Positions 7,048 through 16,087 of a DNA stretch of 64,000 nt are shown here, piece by piece (position 1 is the stretch's first letter; each line of letters begins with the position of its first letter). The stretch is from the NCBI RefSeq assembly GCF_008727925.1, contig NZ_VTWT01000006.1, positions 310,001-374,000 on the forward strand. The letters are read 5' to 3'. The notes beneath the pieces were generated by a model. The model did no database searches. It was not told where the DNA came from and saw nothing but the letters and a program-made list of their open reading frames with translations. Source of the DNA: Adhaeribacter soli. GTDB taxonomy: Bacteria > Bacteroidota > Bacteroidia > Cytophagales > Hymenobacteraceae. The position numbers and the translations under genes are program-made.

Positions 7048-8892
7048 TCATTTAATGCCTTCTCCCTGATTATGGTAAAGTGCTGCATAGAGCTCTCCCC
7101 GCTGCAGCAGTTCTTTATGTTTGCCTTCTTCGGCAATTACGCCATCATTTACAACTAATATATTGTCAGCTTTGGTCAGGTTGCAAAGCCGGTGCGTGAT
7201 GGTAATAACCGTTCGGCCTTTCATGAGATTTTCCAGCGCATCCATCACATTTTTTTCAACTTCGGTATCAAGCGAGGCAGTAGGTTCGTCCAGGATCAGG
7301 ATCGGGGAGTTGCGCACCACCGCCCGGGCAATGCCAATGCGCTGGCGTTCGCCGCCTGAAAGCGTTAGCCCTCTTTCGCCTACCAACGTATTGTAGCCTT
7401 GAGGCAAGTGGCTTATAAATTCGTGGGCATTGGCTTTTTGGGCGGCAGAGATAATTTCTTTTTCTGTTGCTTCGGGCCGGCCATAAGCAATATTTTCCTG
7501 GATGGATCCATAAAAGAGAACGGTTTCCTGCAGCACAAAACTGATCTGCATGCGCAGTCCTTCTAAATTATAGTCTTTTATATCCACCCCGTCTATCAGA
7601 ATTCTGCCGGCATCCGGCTCATAAAAACGGGGAATTAGGCTGGCAATGGTGGTTTTACCACTTCCGGTAGGGCCACAAATACCGATGTGTTGCCCGGCAG
7701 CGATCGAAAAACTGATGTCGCGCAGTACTGGGCTATCAGGAGTATAGGCGAAGGCTACATTTTCGAACACAATGTTCCCTTTTAGTCGGCCGGGATCGAA
7801 GGCCCCCGGTTTCTGTTTGATGATGGCATCGGTTTCCAGGATCTGCTGGATGCGTTCCAAAGCCACTAAAGCCTGCGCAATGTTGGTGGTCATCTTTGCA
7901 AGGTCCTTTACCGGGCTGAAAAATTTATTCAGGTAAGAAAGAAATACGGTTAAAGATCCGATTGTCATAGCACCTGCTATAACTAGGTTTGCGCCGCGCC
8001 AGAGTACAAAAGCGGTGCAGACAGAAATAACCAGGGTAATAACCGGCGAAATGATGGATTTTACTTTTCGGGCTTTCAGTGCGGCCGTAATCGTTTCAAA
8101 ACTAACCCGTTTTAATCGGTCTTCTTCTAGGTCCTGGCGGCCGAAAGCGTTTATGGCCCGCACCGATTCTAAACCCTGCTGTAGTACCGCTACCATTTCG
8201 GCCTGGTCTTTCCTTACTTCGTGGGTGGCCTTTTTTACGGCCGTTTTAAACCGGATCACAAACAACAGCAGGAACGGCGAAATGCCCACCAGCATAAGGG
8301 TAAAGTCCCAGTTGAGGTAAAACATTAATCCCAGCATGCCCATAATGGTCAGCGCATCTATGAGAATGCTCAGCAAGGTTTCGGAAGCAAAATCCTGGAT
8401 GGTAGAAACATCGGAAGTAATGGTGCTGAGCAGTTTGCCTACCTGGTGCGTGTCGTAATAGGAAAGGGAAAGCCGGAGCAGGTGGTGGTACATTTTCCGC
8501 CGAAGATCGTTGGCCACATACTGGGCTACGCTTTCGGTAAAATAATTATTGGTATAACTGGCAAGGCCGCCTAAAATAGTAAACACGATCATGGCAATGG
8601 CGGCCAGCGCAGCCAGATACATTTTGTGTTCATTTAGCGATATCCCCTTAATCCAGGCCAGCCAAGCGGGCAAGCGGTGGTCGGCGATCACATTATCTAT
8701 AATTACCTTAAGCGGCCAGGGGGTTGCCAGGCTCATGGCCGTTTCGGCCAGCATGGCGGCAAAAATGATGAGGAGCCATTTATAGTAAGGTTTTACCAGG
8801 CCAAATACCAGCGTGGTCAGGTTCCGGACAGGAGGCAGGGGTTCCGCTTCCGGTTTGGGGGTATTTTGTCTGTTTGGGGAGTTTTTACTCAT
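7048..8892 (-). CDS. ABC exporter half-transporter, ATP-binding/permease protein (MsbA-like)
   Basis: A single polypeptide with an N-terminal six-helix type IV exporter transmembrane domain (about 30-320) and a C-terminal nucleotide-binding domain. The NBD shows Walker A GPTGSGKTT, Q-loop SFVLQETVLF, signature LSGGERQRIGIARA, Walker B ILILDEPTASLD and switch ITHRL. It would act as a homodimer in the inner membrane, exporting a lipid, peptide or drug; substrate cannot be told. I use the ATG at 8892 (MSKNSPNRQ, 614 residues) because the 15 codons above it look like leader and include an AACGGTAG motif; the longer start at 8937 is possible. It is convergent with ppsA and stands alone. Confidence 0.9.
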   Translation of the reverse strand: MSKNSPNRQNTPKPEAEPLPPVRNLTTLVFGLVKPYYKWLLIIFAAMLAETAMSLATPWPLKVIIDNVIADHRLPAWLAWIKGISLNEHKMYLAALAAIAMIVFTILGGLASYTNNYFTESVAQYVANDLRRKMYHHLLRLSLSYYDTHQVGKLLSTITSDVSTIQDFASETLLSILIDALTIMGMLGLMFYLNWDFTLMLVGISPFLLLFVIRFKTAVKKATHEVRKDQAEMVAVLQQGLESVRAINAFGRQDLEEDRLKRVSFETITAALKARKVKSIISPVITLVISVCTAFVLWRGANLVIAGAMTIGSLTVFLSYLNKFFSPVKDLAKMTTNIAQALVALERIQQILETDAIIKQKPGAFDPGRLKGNIVFENVAFAYTPDSPVLRDISFSIAAGQHIGICGPTGSGKTTIASLIPRFYEPDAGRILIDGVDIKDYNLEGLRMQISFVLQETVLFYGSIQENIAYGRPEATEKEIISAAQKANAHEFISHLPQGYNTLVGERGLTLSGGERQRIGIARAVVRNSPILILDEPTASLDTEVEKNVMDALENLMKGRTVITITHRLCNLTKADNILVVNDGVIAEEGKHKELLQRGELYAALYHNQGEGIK

Positions 8893-9245
8893 AAAACCTA
8901 CCGTTTTTATTGAAATGGCCGGTTGCCTTGTTAGCAATGGGGATTTGCGATTTCAAGCGATTGTTTGTGTATACGTTTTTTATAGGAGCCTGGCATATCA
9001 ATTAAATTTCCGGCAATTCATTTTGGGGCCTTCACCAATCAGAAATTAAGGCATTGGCAGGTTAAAAATTTGAAATCAGGAATTGGGGGCTACGCAAGCA
9101 GAATTGTATGAACCCGGTTTATCATTTAAATTGATAGACAGAACTTTATTTCCCCGAAAGATTTGCGAACCTAGCTCGGGCAGCAGTAAAAATGCTATGG
9201 TTTCAGGCTGAAAAAATGCTTAATTTAGGTATCTACCTTCCTTTA
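8893..9245. other. Spacer upstream of the ABC exporter
   Basis: No gene. It contains the leader of the exporter gene, with CTACCGTT at 8898-8905, and AT-rich sequence; no perfect -7 box or terminator hairpin is evident. Confidence 0.45.
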
Positions 9246-11768
9246 TCAGCGCTTTTTTTTAAATTTCTTAAAGCTGGAAGCCCGGAAAAACCAGCGTTTG
9301 AGAAGTTCGGCGGTAAGGCCGTATAGCAGCACAATCCCCGCGATGGCCAAAGCTTCATTAACGTGGGCAATGGTAAGACTAAGTGAGGCAGCAAACGGAG
9401 AAAACGGCAACCAAACGGTAAATGCTACTGCCAGCACGGCAATCAGGAAAAGTAACCGGCCGGGCCTGCTTTTATAGATGGGTTTCCGGGTCCGGATAAT
9501 GAAAATGATGATCAGTTCGGTAATGATCGACTCCAGAAACCAGCCGGTCTGAAAAGGGGTGTCTCGGAGGTTAAAATAAGTATGCAGGGTTAAGAAGGTT
9601 GCAAAATCGAAGAGGGAACTGTGCAGGCCGAAAACCAGCATGAACCGCTGAATTAACCGGATATTCCATTTCAGCGGTTTGGTTAATTGTTCTTTGTCTA
9701 CCCGGTCGTAAGCCACGGCCAGGTAAGGAAAATCGGTTATGAGGTTGGTAAGCAGGATTTGTTGGGGAAGCATGGGCAGAAAGGGTAGCAGCAGCGAGGC
9801 GCCGGCTACGCTGAACATGTTGCCGAAGGTAGCGCCGGTGGTGGCAAAAATATATTTCATGGAATTGGAAAAGGATTTCCGCCCTTCATGCACGCCATCG
9901 GCTAGCACTGCCAGGTCTTTTTCCAGCAACACGAAATCGGCAGCTTCTTTGGCAACATCTACGGCATTGTTCGTAGAAATTCCGGTATCGGCGGCATGGA
10001 TTGCGGCTACATCGTTTATGCCATCACCCAGGTATGCCACCCGGAATTTTGATTTTTTCAGGGCCTGTACGATCTGCTCTTTCTGGTAAGGTTCTATTTC
10101 GGCAAATACTTCGGTCTTCCTGGCTTTTACCACCAACGCTTCCGGCGACATACTGGTCAGTTCCGGGCCGCTAATAAGTTTTAAAGGGTTAATACCTAGT
10201 GTTTTGGCTATATGCATGGCCGCATACCGGTTGTCGCCGGTAATGATCTTTACCTTTATGCCCATTTTTTCCAGCCGGTCTATAGAAGTTATTACGTTTT
10301 CTTTCAGGCGGTCCTGCAGAAGGATAAACCCGGTAAAAACCAGGTCTTGTTCATCTTGCTGCGTAATATCGCTTTTGGGAGTAGCTATACAGGCAAGCCC
10401 CAGCACCCGGAGGCCTTCCCGGCTATAGCTTTCCAGTTTTTCCTGAAATTGCCGGCGTTGCCTTTCTTCCAGTGGTTGCTGCCTGCCAGTTGCGTCTTCA
10501 TAGAAGCTGCAAACTTCCAGAACATTGCGCAAAGCGCCCTTGGTAATGAGCAGGTATTCTTCTTTATGTTTAACCAAAATGGTAAGGCGTTTCCGGATAA
10601 AGTCGTAGGGAATCTCATCGGCTTTTTCGTACCCGGCAGCATCTTCCTGCATGGCCATTACTGCTTCGTCTATCGGGTTGGTGAAACCGTTCTGAAAAGT
10701 AGCATTCAGGTAGGCCAATAATTTTACCTTTGCGGAAGACTTTCCGGCTGGATCTACCATATCAAAGACCTCAACGGAGCCTTCGGTTATAGTGCCCGTT
10801 TTATCGGTGCAGAGCACATTTACTTCGCCAAAGTTAAAAATGGAGGAAAGCCGTTTTACGATCACTTTTTTATCGCGCATGCGCCGGGCGCCGGCCGACA
10901 TGGCAAAAGTCATGATGGCTGGCAGCAGTTCGGGCGCCATGCCAATGGCCAAAGCCAGCGAAAACATGAGCGAGGTGAAAAAGGGCTTGTGAAAATACAG
11001 GTTCGTAACCAATATAAAAGCCGAAAGCAGCACCGTGATGCGGAGCAAAAAATAGCCAAAGCTTTTAAGGCCGGTTTCGAAGGCGGTAGGAGCGAACTGG
11101 GTAAGGCTGTGGGCCATTTGCCCGAAAATGGTATTGTTTCCGGTATAAACAGCCAAACCCCTGGCGGTGCCGCTTACAATGCTGGTTCCCTGCCACAGGC
11201 AATTGCTTTTCTGACTCAATGCGGTTTCTTCTGGAAGAATGCCGGTCGCCTTGGCTACGGGAAATGTTTCTCCGGTCAGGGTGCTTTCGTTTACGTGCAG
11301 TTCGTTGCTTTCTAAAATGCGGCAATCGGCCGGGATCAGGTCGCCGGCGTTAAGCTCCACCACATCGCCGGGCACCACTTCATGCACCGGCACCGTTACC
11401 GCTTGCCCTTCCCGGATAACCTTGTGCTTAACTTCGATGATCTGCAGCAGTTTTTCCACCGCGCGGCCGGCGTTTAGTTCCTGGATAAAACTCAGCAGGC
11501 CGGTAATAAGGAGAATGAAAAAAACGATAAGCGCATCGGACGTTTCGCCCAAAATAGCAGATAAAACCACCACAATAATCAGCAAAAGCATAAGCGGATT
11601 GCTGAATTGCCGGAGAAGCAATTTTAATTCGCGCCGGAACCTGCTTTGGATATTGGCACTGCTCTTTTGTGTAGCTACCCTTTGCCTGGCCGTGGCGGCA
11701 GAGAGGCCCATGGCACCGGAGTGAAGTTGTGCAAAAAGTTGCTCTGGGCTGTCGGAGGAAAGATTCAC
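9246..11768 (-). CDS. mgtA: Magnesium-translocating P-type ATPase (P3B, MgtA/MgtB type)
   Basis: An 840-residue inner-membrane cation pump. N-terminal cation-ATPase region, actuator domain with LTGETFPV (TGE motif), transmembrane helices with PELLPAIMTFAMS, phosphorylation site CTDKTGTITEG, nucleotide-binding domain, hinge TGDNRYA and GDGINDVAAIHAADTGIS, then the C-terminal helices (about 660-830). The VKRLSSIFNFG stretch before CTDKTGT and the helix 4 PE motif point to the MgtA subgroup, which imports Mg2+. The reading frame starts with GTG at 11768 (protein MNLSSDSPEQ); no better ATG lies upstream in frame. No leader with a recognisable Mg2+ riboswitch is visible. The C-terminus is strongly basic. 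It lies alone, divergent from the alcohol dehydrogenase. Confidence 0.92.
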   Translation of the reverse strand: MNLSSDSPEQLFAQLHSGAMGLSAATARQRVATQKSSANIQSRFRRELKLLLRQFSNPLMLLLIIVVVLSAILGETSDALIVFFILLITGLLSFIQELNAGRAVEKLLQIIEVKHKVIREGQAVTVPVHEVVPGDVVELNAGDLIPADCRILESNELHVNESTLTGETFPVAKATGILPEETALSQKSNCLWQGTSIVSGTARGLAVYTGNNTIFGQMAHSLTQFAPTAFETGLKSFGYFLLRITVLLSAFILVTNLYFHKPFFTSLMFSLALAIGMAPELLPAIMTFAMSAGARRMRDKKVIVKRLSSIFNFGEVNVLCTDKTGTITEGSVEVFDMVDPAGKSSAKVKLLAYLNATFQNGFTNPIDEAVMAMQEDAAGYEKADEIPYDFIRKRLTILVKHKEEYLLITKGALRNVLEVCSFYEDATGRQQPLEERQRRQFQEKLESYSREGLRVLGLACIATPKSDITQQDEQDLVFTGFILLQDRLKENVITSIDRLEKMGIKVKIITGDNRYAAMHIAKTLGINPLKLISGPELTSMSPEALVVKARKTEVFAEIEPYQKEQIVQALKKSKFRVAYLGDGINDVAAIHAADTGISTNNAVDVAKEAADFVLLEKDLAVLADGVHEGRKSFSNSMKYIFATTGATFGNMFSVAGASLLLPFLPMLPQQILLTNLITDFPYLAVAYDRVDKEQLTKPLKWNIRLIQRFMLVFGLHSSLFDFATFLTLHTYFNLRDTPFQTGWFLESIITELIIIFIIRTRKPIYKSRPGRLLFLIAVLAVAFTVWLPFSPFAASLSLTIAHVNEALAIAGIVLLYGLTAELLKRWFFRASSFKKFKKKR

Positions 11769-12130
11769 AGCTACATATATTTATTTTTTCGGTGAATGCT
11801 GAAACCGGGATAGTAGATGGATTTATCAAGCCATGATCTGCACTTGGTTTTTCTGGTTTTTTGTCTGCTGATCAGGGGTTCTTTATGCATACCTGCAGCA
11901 GCTTCAACCTTTTTTTCAAAAAGCAGCATTCATGAAATATTTTTCGCTCAATTCCTGCTGTTTCTTAAGAACAAATAGTTTTTCTTTTAGTTATTAACCA
12001 CAAGAAGCATCACTAAACTCATCTTCGGAATAAAAAACACAGCGGAAATTCCCCGAAAAAATTTTGAGGACTGGAGGATTCTGACGTGATCTATTATACT
12101 TTTTTTCTTAAAACTATACCGTTTCTGCCA
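11769..12130. other. Divergent spacer between mgtA and the alcohol dehydrogenase
   Basis: About 360 bases with no coding signal. It must carry both promoters, yet no perfect TAnnTTTG box stands out on either strand, and I see no riboswitch-like fold. Confidence 0.45.
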
Positions 12131-13138
12131 ATGGAAATACCGGAAAACATGCAGGCCATGGTGCTGGAGAAGCAGGGGCAGCCACTGGTTTTTAAAACGG
12201 TTCCGGTACCTGTGCCGTCGGCCCGGCAGGTATTAGTAAAAGTGCTGGCCTGCGGAGTTTGCCGCACCGATCTGCACGTGCTGGATGGCGAGCTTACCGA
12301 CCCGAAACTCCCCCTGATCCCAGGACATGAGATCATTGGAAAAGTGGTGTGCAAAGGTCCGGAAGCAAGCGGATTGCAGGAAGGCGATTTTGTGGGAATA
12401 CCCTGGCTTGGCTATACTTGTGGCACCTGCAAATATTGCCGGAAAAACCAGGAAAACCTGTGCGAAAACGCCAGGTTCACCGGTTATACCCTGGATGGCG
12501 GTTACGCCGGATACACCGTTGCCGATGCGCGTTATTGTTTCCCGATTGATGCTGCGTTTGCCAATGCCTCTTCAGCGCCCTGGCTTTGCGCCGGACTGAT
12601 TGGTTACCGTTCATTTAAATTGACGGGCGAACAAACGGAAAGTTTAGGGATTTATGGTTTTGGGGCTGCCGCGCATATCGTTATTCAGCTGGCAATTTAT
12701 CGTCAAAAGAAAGTCTTTGCTTTCACCCGCGTTGGGGATGTTGCCACGCAAAGTTTTGCTTTAAAGCTGGGGGCTGTATGGGCCGGCAATGCTTCTGAAA
12801 CCCCGCCGCAATTGTTGGATGCCGCCATTATTTTTGCGCCGGTAGGCAGCCTGGTTCCCAAAGCATTGAAAGACGTAGATAAAGGCGGAACGGTAGTTTG
12901 CGGCGGCATCCACATGAGCGATATTCCGGGGTTTCCTTATATAGACTTATGGGGAGAGCGCATGATCCGTTCCGTAGCCAACTTAACCCGGCAGGACGGG
13001 GTGGAATTCCTGGCGCTGGCGCCCAAAATACCGGTAAAAACGGAAACGCATTTATTCCCGCTTTCACAGGCCAACGAGGCTTTGGAAGCTTTACGGAACG
13101 GCAAATTTCAGGGCGCTGCGGTGCTGGTAATGGAGTAA
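12131..13138 (+). CDS. Zinc-dependent alcohol dehydrogenase (MDR superfamily)
   Basis: A 335-residue cytoplasmic oxidoreductase that interconverts alcohols and aldehydes with NAD(P). The start at 12131 (MEIPENMQAMVLEKQGQP) is preferred over the upstream 12086 ATG because the conserved beta-strand begins just after it. Catalytic zinc ligands: Cys in CGVCRTDLH and the GHE motif; structural zinc: four cysteines of CGTCKYCRKNQENLC. The Rossmann loop is GFGAAAHI, slightly unlike the usual GxGxxG. The LDGGYAGYTVADARYCFPI region and overall length resemble the AdhP/YogA type group of zinc-binding alcohol dehydrogenases. Physiological substrate is unknown. It is monocistronic. Confidence 0.9.
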   Translation: MEIPENMQAMVLEKQGQPLVFKTVPVPVPSARQVLVKVLACGVCRTDLHVLDGELTDPKLPLIPGHEIIGKVVCKGPEASGLQEGDFVGIPWLGYTCGTCKYCRKNQENLCENARFTGYTLDGGYAGYTVADARYCFPIDAAFANASSAPWLCAGLIGYRSFKLTGEQTESLGIYGFGAAAHIVIQLAIYRQKKVFAFTRVGDVATQSFALKLGAVWAGNASETPPQLLDAAIIFAPVGSLVPKALKDVDKGGTVVCGGIHMSDIPGFPYIDLWGERMIRSVANLTRQDGVEFLALAPKIPVKTETHLFPLSQANEALEALRNGKFQGAAVLVME

Positions 13139-13244
13139 TTTAATGGAAGGTGTATTTAATTCCGTAAGAAGCATCCTTCAGGTCTTTAGCGGGCCTCTCA
13201 AGCGCTTTGCTTAAGCCGAAATAGAATTATGGTTCCAGCCGTAA

Positions 13245-13292
13245 AACTGCTAATAAATTCAACTGCTAATAAATTCAACTGCAAATAAATTC
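13245..13292. repeat. Three tandem 16-mers AACTGCTAATAAATTC
   Basis: Units at 13245-13260, 13261-13276 and 13277-13292; the third has one change (AACTGCAAATAAATTC). They lie in the spacer between convergent genes (13139-13416), which otherwise shows nothing recognisable. Confidence 0.8.
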
Positions 13293-13416
13293 ATTTGGTC
13301 TTACTTTGTAGCGCCCGCTTTTGGCAGCCGGCACTGGCTAAGCCGCCTTGATGTTTTACGTAAGGTATTTTTTGCATGCACCGGTCTTTTTAGTTTTTAG
13401 CAGAAAAATCATAGCG

Positions 13417-14172
13417 TTACTGAGCTACCCAGCCGCCGTCTACTACCAGAGCATGGCCGGTGGTAAACGAGCTTGCATCGGAGCAAAGCCAGATAGCGGC
13501 TTCGGCAATTTCTTCGGGGTTTCCGCTGCGCCCAATCGGTTCGCCGCTGATCATGGCTTCTTTGGTAGTCCTGTTTTTTTCCACGAAACGGTCGATCATG
13601 GCGGTCTGGATAACGCCAGGGCAGACAGCATTTACCCGCAAACCGGTTTTGGCGTATTCCAGGGCAGCCGTTTTGGTCAGGCCGATAACGCCGTGCTTAG
13701 ATGCTGTATAAATTGGGATACCAGGAAAACCAATCAAGCCGGCAATGGAGGAACAGTTCACAATGGCGCCTTTGCCGGTTTTAAGCATTTCCGGAATCTC
13801 GTACTTCATGCAGAGCCATACGCCTTTCAGGTTTATGCCGATCACCTTGTCGAAATTTTCTTCGGTAACGTCAGCGGTAGGTGCTGATTCGCCTTCGATG
13901 CCGGCGTTGTTGAATGCATAATCGAGGCGGCCGAAAGTTTTTACCGTTTCCGCTACCATATTCTTTACATCGGCATCTTTCGAAACATCGCATTTAATGA
14001 AAATGGCTTCGCCGCCGGCAGCTTTAATGGTATTCACGGTTTCCGGATCTTCTTTCCAGTCTGCTACGGCCACTTTGGCGCCGCGCTGCGCAAACATAAT
14101 AGCGGTAGCGCGGCCAATACCGAAACTGGCGCCGGTTACAAGGGCTACTTTATTTTCGTATGGTTTTTCCAT
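13417..14172 (-). CDS. SDR family NAD(P)-dependent oxidoreductase
   Basis: A 251-residue classical short-chain dehydrogenase. Cofactor motif TGASFGIG near residue 14, NNAG near 90, and catalytic Ser (NCSSIAG), Tyr and Lys (YTASK near 155-159) are all present, as is the C-terminal GHALVVDGGW typical of the glucose 1-dehydrogenase/FabG-like group. The acidic residue after beta-2 (VADWKED) suggests NAD over NADP. Substrate unknown; such proteins oxidise many alcohols and sugars. It stands alone, convergent with the alcohol dehydrogenase. Confidence 0.9.
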   Translation of the reverse strand: MEKPYENKVALVTGASFGIGRATAIMFAQRGAKVAVADWKEDPETVNTIKAAGGEAIFIKCDVSKDADVKNMVAETVKTFGRLDYAFNNAGIEGESAPTADVTEENFDKVIGINLKGVWLCMKYEIPEMLKTGKGAIVNCSSIAGLIGFPGIPIYTASKHGVIGLTKTAALEYAKTGLRVNAVCPGVIQTAMIDRFVEKNRTTKEAMISGEPIGRSGNPEEIAEAAIWLCSDASSFTTGHALVVDGGWVAQ

Positions 14173-14561
14173 GATGGTTCAGGTTTCGTGTAAGAGCACA
14201 GTATGAAGAACAATTTTAATTCCGAACTGTTTTTGTGATAAGCTTAAAATGTTAGGAATAATATGTAAAGTGTCCTGTTCAGGAGCCCATTTTAATTGTA
14301 TTTTCCGGAATCCCGCTGTTTTCTTTCGGTTCTAAATCGGGATATAGATTTTTCCTGTAAAAACCTGCTTTCTGGAGCTATTAACTTAAAAACCTGCTGA
14401 GCTGAAAATATTCTGCTGTTTCGCTACTTTATCAATTTAGCAGGGTGGTAAACAGACCAGTACATTCAACTCCCGCACCCATTCATTTCTGGCAGTTCCG
14501 TTTTTTTTTTCAAATTTTTTACAGCCCGGCCCAACGGTTCATTTAAAAAACAGGAAGAGTA
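14173..14561. other. Divergent spacer upstream of the SDR and DUF1254 genes
   Basis: About 390 AT-rich bases with no gene. A run of T followed by CAAATTTTTTAC sits near 14500-14521. No clear -7 box was found on either strand. Confidence 0.45.
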
Positions 14562-15989
14562 ATGAAGAACACAACCCCAGTTCCACCGGGCATTGCCTCA
14601 CCCGATAAGGTCGAAACCCGCCTTGGCACACTCAACTTTTTCGACGGCTTCCCTGACGATGAAAGCGTGAAAAAATTGTACGACAGTCTCGACTTCCAAC
14701 GTGGGGTCCAGGCGTATTTGCTGGGATTGCCGGCGGTTAGCCAGGTTGCCGCGCGCAAGGCGCTAACCCAATGGGGACCTGCAAACACCACTATGCTCAT
14801 CTGGGAGAACATGATCACTCCCCGTACCGTTGCCCTGACGGCAAACAACAATACGCCTTACTTTTTTATGTGGATCGATCTCAAAGAGGGGCCGCTCGTG
14901 ATAGAAGTCCCTCCTAAAGTACTCGGCGTCATTGATGATATGTGGTGTCGCTGGGTAGTGGATGTAGGCTTCCTGGGAGTTGACAAAGGTGAAGGGGGCA
15001 AGTACCTTTTCGTTCCTCCGGGCTACGAAGAAGAGGTACCCGAAGGCTACATAGTAGTTAAGCCCAGAACGTTCGGGATGTACATGTTTTGGCGGAGTTT
15101 CCTAAACGAAAAAGGAGACCCTAAACCCCAGGTACACCTCATTAAGCAAACGGCACGCGTTTACCCGTTCTCCAGGGCCGATAAACCTCCAACGCTTACC
15201 TTCATCGACGCGACCGACAAGCCCTTTTGCCAGGTACCCCCGGCAGACTACACCTTCTGGGAATACCTGAACGAGGTTGTGCAGGAAGAGCCCTCTAACT
15301 CACTCGATACGGTAACTCTAGGCTTCTTTCGATCGATAGGCAGCAAAAGGGGAGTGCCTTTCGCTCCGGATGAGCGAATGAAAGCCATTCTCAGGGAAGC
15401 GGCAGCGGTAGGCCATGCAACTGCAAGAGCAATCACCTACCGGTTGCGGGAAAAAGACGCTTACTTTTATGAGAATAGCGCGTGGCGAAGCTTCTTCGCC
15501 GGCGGCTATGAGTTCCTGGATAATGGCGCCCTTATTCTTGACGCCTACGTGCAGAATTTCTTTCACGTCACGGGCATATCCCCGGCCGAGGAGCAGAAAA
15601 TGATAGGCCAGGGTTCGCAGTACGCGGAGGCTTATGTAGATGCAGACGGCAGGCCGTTCGATGGTTCCAAAAACTATAAGCTCCACCTGCCGCCCAACAT
15701 CCCCGTCAACAATTTCTGGTCAGCAATTATCCACGATACCCAGACCCGTTCCCAATTGCAGACCGACCAGCACTGGCCGGCGGTAAGCAGCCAGGACAAG
15801 AATTTCCGCCTGAACGAGGATGGCTCTGCTGATGTCTATTTCGGGCCGCAGCCACCTGCAGGCAAGGAAAACAACTGGATACAGACTATTCCCGGCAAAG
15901 GATGGTTCATCATGCTGCGCTTGTACGGTCCTCTGGAGCCGTGGTTTAATAAGACTTGGCGTCCGGGAGAGATCGAACTGGTTAAATAG
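14562..15989 (+). CDS. DUF1254 and DUF1214 domain protein, copy 1
   Basis: 475 residues. The N-terminal half (about 15-190, with FFDGFPDDESVKKLYD, RGVQAYLLGLPAV and NNNTPYF) fits DUF1254, the C-terminal part (about 350-470, with PPNIPVNNFWSAIIHD and the end GPLEPWFNKTWRPGEIE) fits DUF1214. Such two-domain proteins are common in bacteria, and no enzymatic activity is established that I can name. There is no signal peptide at this start, unlike many relatives, so it may be cytoplasmic. A close copy follows 98 bases downstream on the same strand. The coding sequence looks richer in GC-ending codons than its neighbours, which may mean transfer. Confidence 0.85.
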   Translation: MKNTTPVPPGIASPDKVETRLGTLNFFDGFPDDESVKKLYDSLDFQRGVQAYLLGLPAVSQVAARKALTQWGPANTTMLIWENMITPRTVALTANNNTPYFFMWIDLKEGPLVIEVPPKVLGVIDDMWCRWVVDVGFLGVDKGEGGKYLFVPPGYEEEVPEGYIVVKPRTFGMYMFWRSFLNEKGDPKPQVHLIKQTARVYPFSRADKPPTLTFIDATDKPFCQVPPADYTFWEYLNEVVQEEPSNSLDTVTLGFFRSIGSKRGVPFAPDERMKAILREAAAVGHATARAITYRLREKDAYFYENSAWRSFFAGGYEFLDNGALILDAYVQNFFHVTGISPAEEQKMIGQGSQYAEAYVDADGRPFDGSKNYKLHLPPNIPVNNFWSAIIHDTQTRSQLQTDQHWPAVSSQDKNFRLNEDGSADVYFGPQPPAGKENNWIQTIPGKGWFIMLRLYGPLEPWFNKTWRPGEIELVK

Positions 15990-16087
15990 CGGGAAGGTGG
16001 CGTACAGACCATAGCTGCCAGGCTGGGAAAGAGCTAATTACCTTTTGCCTTAGTAAACAAATTTTATAAAATAAACCGGAAGAGCAA

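Noticed and set aside
11769-12130. Mg2+ riboswitch upstream of mgtA
   Set aside because: No M-box-like conserved core or leader peptide could be recognised by eye; a covariance search would be needed.
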